From NCBI GenBank assembly GCA_024404295.1, contig JAKSQE010000071.1, forward strand, positions 1-6,738: a stretch of DNA of 6,738 nucleotides, read 5' to 3'. Of this stretch, positions 6,194-6,738 are shown piece by piece (positions within the stretch are counted from its first letter, which is position 1; each line of letters begins with the position of its first letter). A program made the translations under genes and the position numbers. Under the pieces are notes generated by a model that saw only the letters and a program-made list of their open reading frames with translations, was not told the origin of the DNA and ran no database searches. The DNA comes from Oscillibacter sp. (GTDB lineage Bacteria; Bacillota; Clostridia; Oscillospirales; Oscillospiraceae).

Positions 6194-6219
6194 GGACGCA
6201 TACGAATCCGCATGCGTCC
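6194..6219 (-). other. intercistronic RNA hairpin between the DUF1858 gene and trmK
   Basis: In the minus-strand transcript GGACGCATGCG and CGTATGCGTCC pair over 11 bases (one G-U wobble) around a 4-base loop (6205-6208). The pairing is better in minus-strand RNA, where one pair is G-U, than in plus-strand RNA, where it would be an A-C mismatch. It starts 9 bases after the DUF1858 stop codon. No T-run follows (TGATACTG comes next), so it is not a standard terminator. It might partly terminate, stabilise the upstream message or act as a processing site. Confidence 0.6.
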
Positions 6220-6228
6220 CAAAAGATG

Positions 6229-6435
6229 TTACTGAGCCTTATTGGCCTCTTCGTTTACCAGCGCCAACAGCTTATCAACATCCACGCCGTGAACGGCGCA
6301 GGCTTCTTCTACGGTTTCACCGCGGGAAGAGGGGCAGCCGAGGCAGTGCATTCCGATGGACAGGAAAATAGGAGCGGTCTGAGGTGCAACATCCAGGATC
6401 TCACCAATGATAGTGTCTTTGCTAATGGTAATCAT
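6229..6435 (-). CDS. DUF1858 / hybrid-cluster-protein-associated redox disulfide domain protein
   Basis: The 68-residue protein consists of one domain of the DUF1858 type (TIGR03980-like, described next to hybrid cluster proteins). ITISKDTIIGEILDVAPQTA (2-21) leads to the signature IGMHCLGCPSSRGETVEEAC (27-46), with C31 and C34 as a CxxC pair and C46 as a third cysteine. VHGVDVDKLLALVNE (48-62) is the final helix. The proposed role for the family is a thiol-disulfide redox module; no partner or substrate is known. It is a soluble cytoplasmic protein with no signal peptide or membrane segment. The ATG has GGGGG (6443-6447) 7 bases upstream, a less typical ribosome-binding site. The gene has its own promoter and heads the run trmK-nif3-yebC; no hybrid cluster protein gene is visible in the window. 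Confidence 0.9.
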   Translation of the reverse strand: MITISKDTIIGEILDVAPQTAPIFLSIGMHCLGCPSSRGETVEEACAVHGVDVDKLLALVNEEANKAQ

Positions 6436-6468
6436 TATGATGCCCCCAGTCTAAAATTCAACGGTGGT

Positions 6469-6497
6469 ATTATATACGATTTTCTCCACAAATCCAA
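6469..6497 (-). promoter_or_regulatory. sigma-A-type promoter of the DUF1858-trmK-nif3-yebC operon
   Basis: On the minus strand TTGGAT (6492-6497) is followed by a 17-base spacer and a perfect -10 box TATAAT (6469-6474). The -35 box is weak. The predicted start near 6462 gives a leader of about 27 bases before the DUF1858 ATG. I found no convincing separate promoter in the 65 bases before trmK, so the downstream genes probably depend on this one. Confidence 0.75.
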
Positions 6498-6524
6498 TAG
6501 AGAATCTAAGAAAAGCCTGCTATT

Positions 6525-6544
6525 TTAGGAAATATTAGGAAATA
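6525..6544. repeat. perfect 10-bp tandem repeat upstream of the DUF1858 promoter
   Basis: TTAGGAAATA occurs twice in direct succession. The block lies about 28-47 bases upstream of the -35 box, and its period equals about one turn of the helix. It may be an activator or UP-like site, or simple A/T-rich repetition. Confidence 0.7.
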
Positions 6545-6547
6545 TAT

Positions 6548-6582
6548 AAAAATGACGCCCGCAAGAAGCAGGCGTCATTTTT
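6548..6582 (-). terminator. terminator of the zinc-ribbon gene (potentially bidirectional)
   Basis: AAAAATGACGCC (6548-6559) pairs perfectly with GGCGTCATTTTT (6571-6582). The stem continues inward on the minus strand through a G-U pair and two more pairs to a 5-base loop. T-runs flank it on both strands, so it could act both ways, but the only adjacent gene reading into it is the minus-strand one ending at 6619. It separates that gene from the DUF1858 promoter. Confidence 0.9.
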
Positions 6583-6618
6583 ATTTAGCAAGAAACAAAA
6601 CGGATATATCGTCTCCGA

Positions 6619-6738
6619 TTAGCCCTGCTCGCGCATCTTAGCGAAGCACTCGCTGCAGTAAACGGGACGGTCAGACTTGGGCTCAAAGGGAACCTTAGCC
6701 TCGCCGCCGCAGGCAGCGCAAACAGCAGTGAAGTACTC
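6619..6738 (-). CDS. CxxC-x17-CxxC zinc-binding domain protein, C-terminal 39 residues (truncated by window edge)
   Basis: The visible 39 residues contain CAAC (window residues 7-10), then exactly 17 residues, then CSEC (28-31), with VPFEPKSDRPVYC before the second pair. This is the CxxC-x17-CxxC motif family (TIGR04272-like), with four cysteines suited to bind one zinc. In Clostridia this tail is commonly joined to an N-terminal zinc-ribbon (zf-trcl type) in a protein of about 90-100 residues, so an N-terminal half probably lies to the right of the window. Function is unknown; nucleic-acid binding is a common guess for such ribbons. It ends CFAKMREQG and TAA (6619-6621), followed by a strong terminator, so it is a separate transcription unit from the DUF1858 operon. 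Confidence 0.88.
   Translation of the reverse strand, partial: EYFTAVCAACGGEAKVPFEPKSDRPVYCSECFAKMREQG

Noticed and set aside
6164..6228. A separate promoter for trmK
   Set aside because: The best -10-like string (GATACT) is poor and no -35 box is found at suitable spacing; co-transcription from 6469-6497 is simpler.
5839..6528. A 229-codon plus-strand open frame across trmK, the intergenic gap and the DUF1858 gene
   Set aside because: It runs across two clear minus-strand genes and a promoter; the product is low in recognisable structure and rich in residues expected from antisense reading.

Overview
The window is a compact housekeeping segment of a low-to-mid G+C, spore-forming Firmicute. 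It is most probably a gut-type clostridium of the Oscillospiraceae/Ruminococcaceae kind. This rests on the yunB sporulation gene, a Clostridia-style MurD P-loop (GSDGKTTTTT), the trmK-nif3 pair typical of Firmicutes, a type-A-looking RNase P RNA, and a CxxC-x17-CxxC zinc protein of the sort seen in Clostridia. The family placement is inference. All protein genes lie on the minus strand; the RNase P RNA is the only plus-strand gene.

Reading in the minus direction from the right edge: (1) the 3' end of a small zinc-ribbon protein (6619-6738), closed by a strong hairpin terminator (6548-6582). (2) A sigma-A-type promoter (6469-6497) starts a likely operon of a 68-residue CxxC redox-disulfide (DUF1858) protein, trmK (tRNA m1A22 methyltransferase), nif3 (DUF34 metalloprotein) and yebC (ribosome/transcription-associated factor). 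It ends at a terminator at 3900-3929. trmK starts with TTG and overlaps nif3 by 23 bases; nif3 and yebC are 2 bases apart, so translation is probably coupled. (3) A small non-coding block (3786-3949) holds the rnpB terminator, an unexplained 15-bp-arm inverted repeat, and the yebC terminator. (4) rnpB (about 3429-3785, plus strand) has a near-consensus promoter, placed divergently from (5) a second minus-strand operon, murD-yunB-ligA, which has its own promoter at 3336-3364. ligA runs off the left edge of the window, leaving 383 N-terminal residues.

The first operon mixes tRNA modification, a conserved metalloprotein of unresolved function, a translation-linked factor and a thiol protein. The second joins cell-wall precursor synthesis (MurD) and DNA ligation (LigA) around a mother-cell sporulation gene (YunB). 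A possible sigma-E-like promoter sits in the murD-yunB gap and could give yunB extra expression during sporulation. I saw no mobile element, CRISPR array, tRNA, phage or defence gene. The less ordinary signals are regulatory: the sigma-E-like site, the 3858-3893 inverted repeat, a palindrome at the murD transcription start, an intercistronic hairpin before trmK, and a 10-bp tandem repeat upstream of the DUF1858 promoter.
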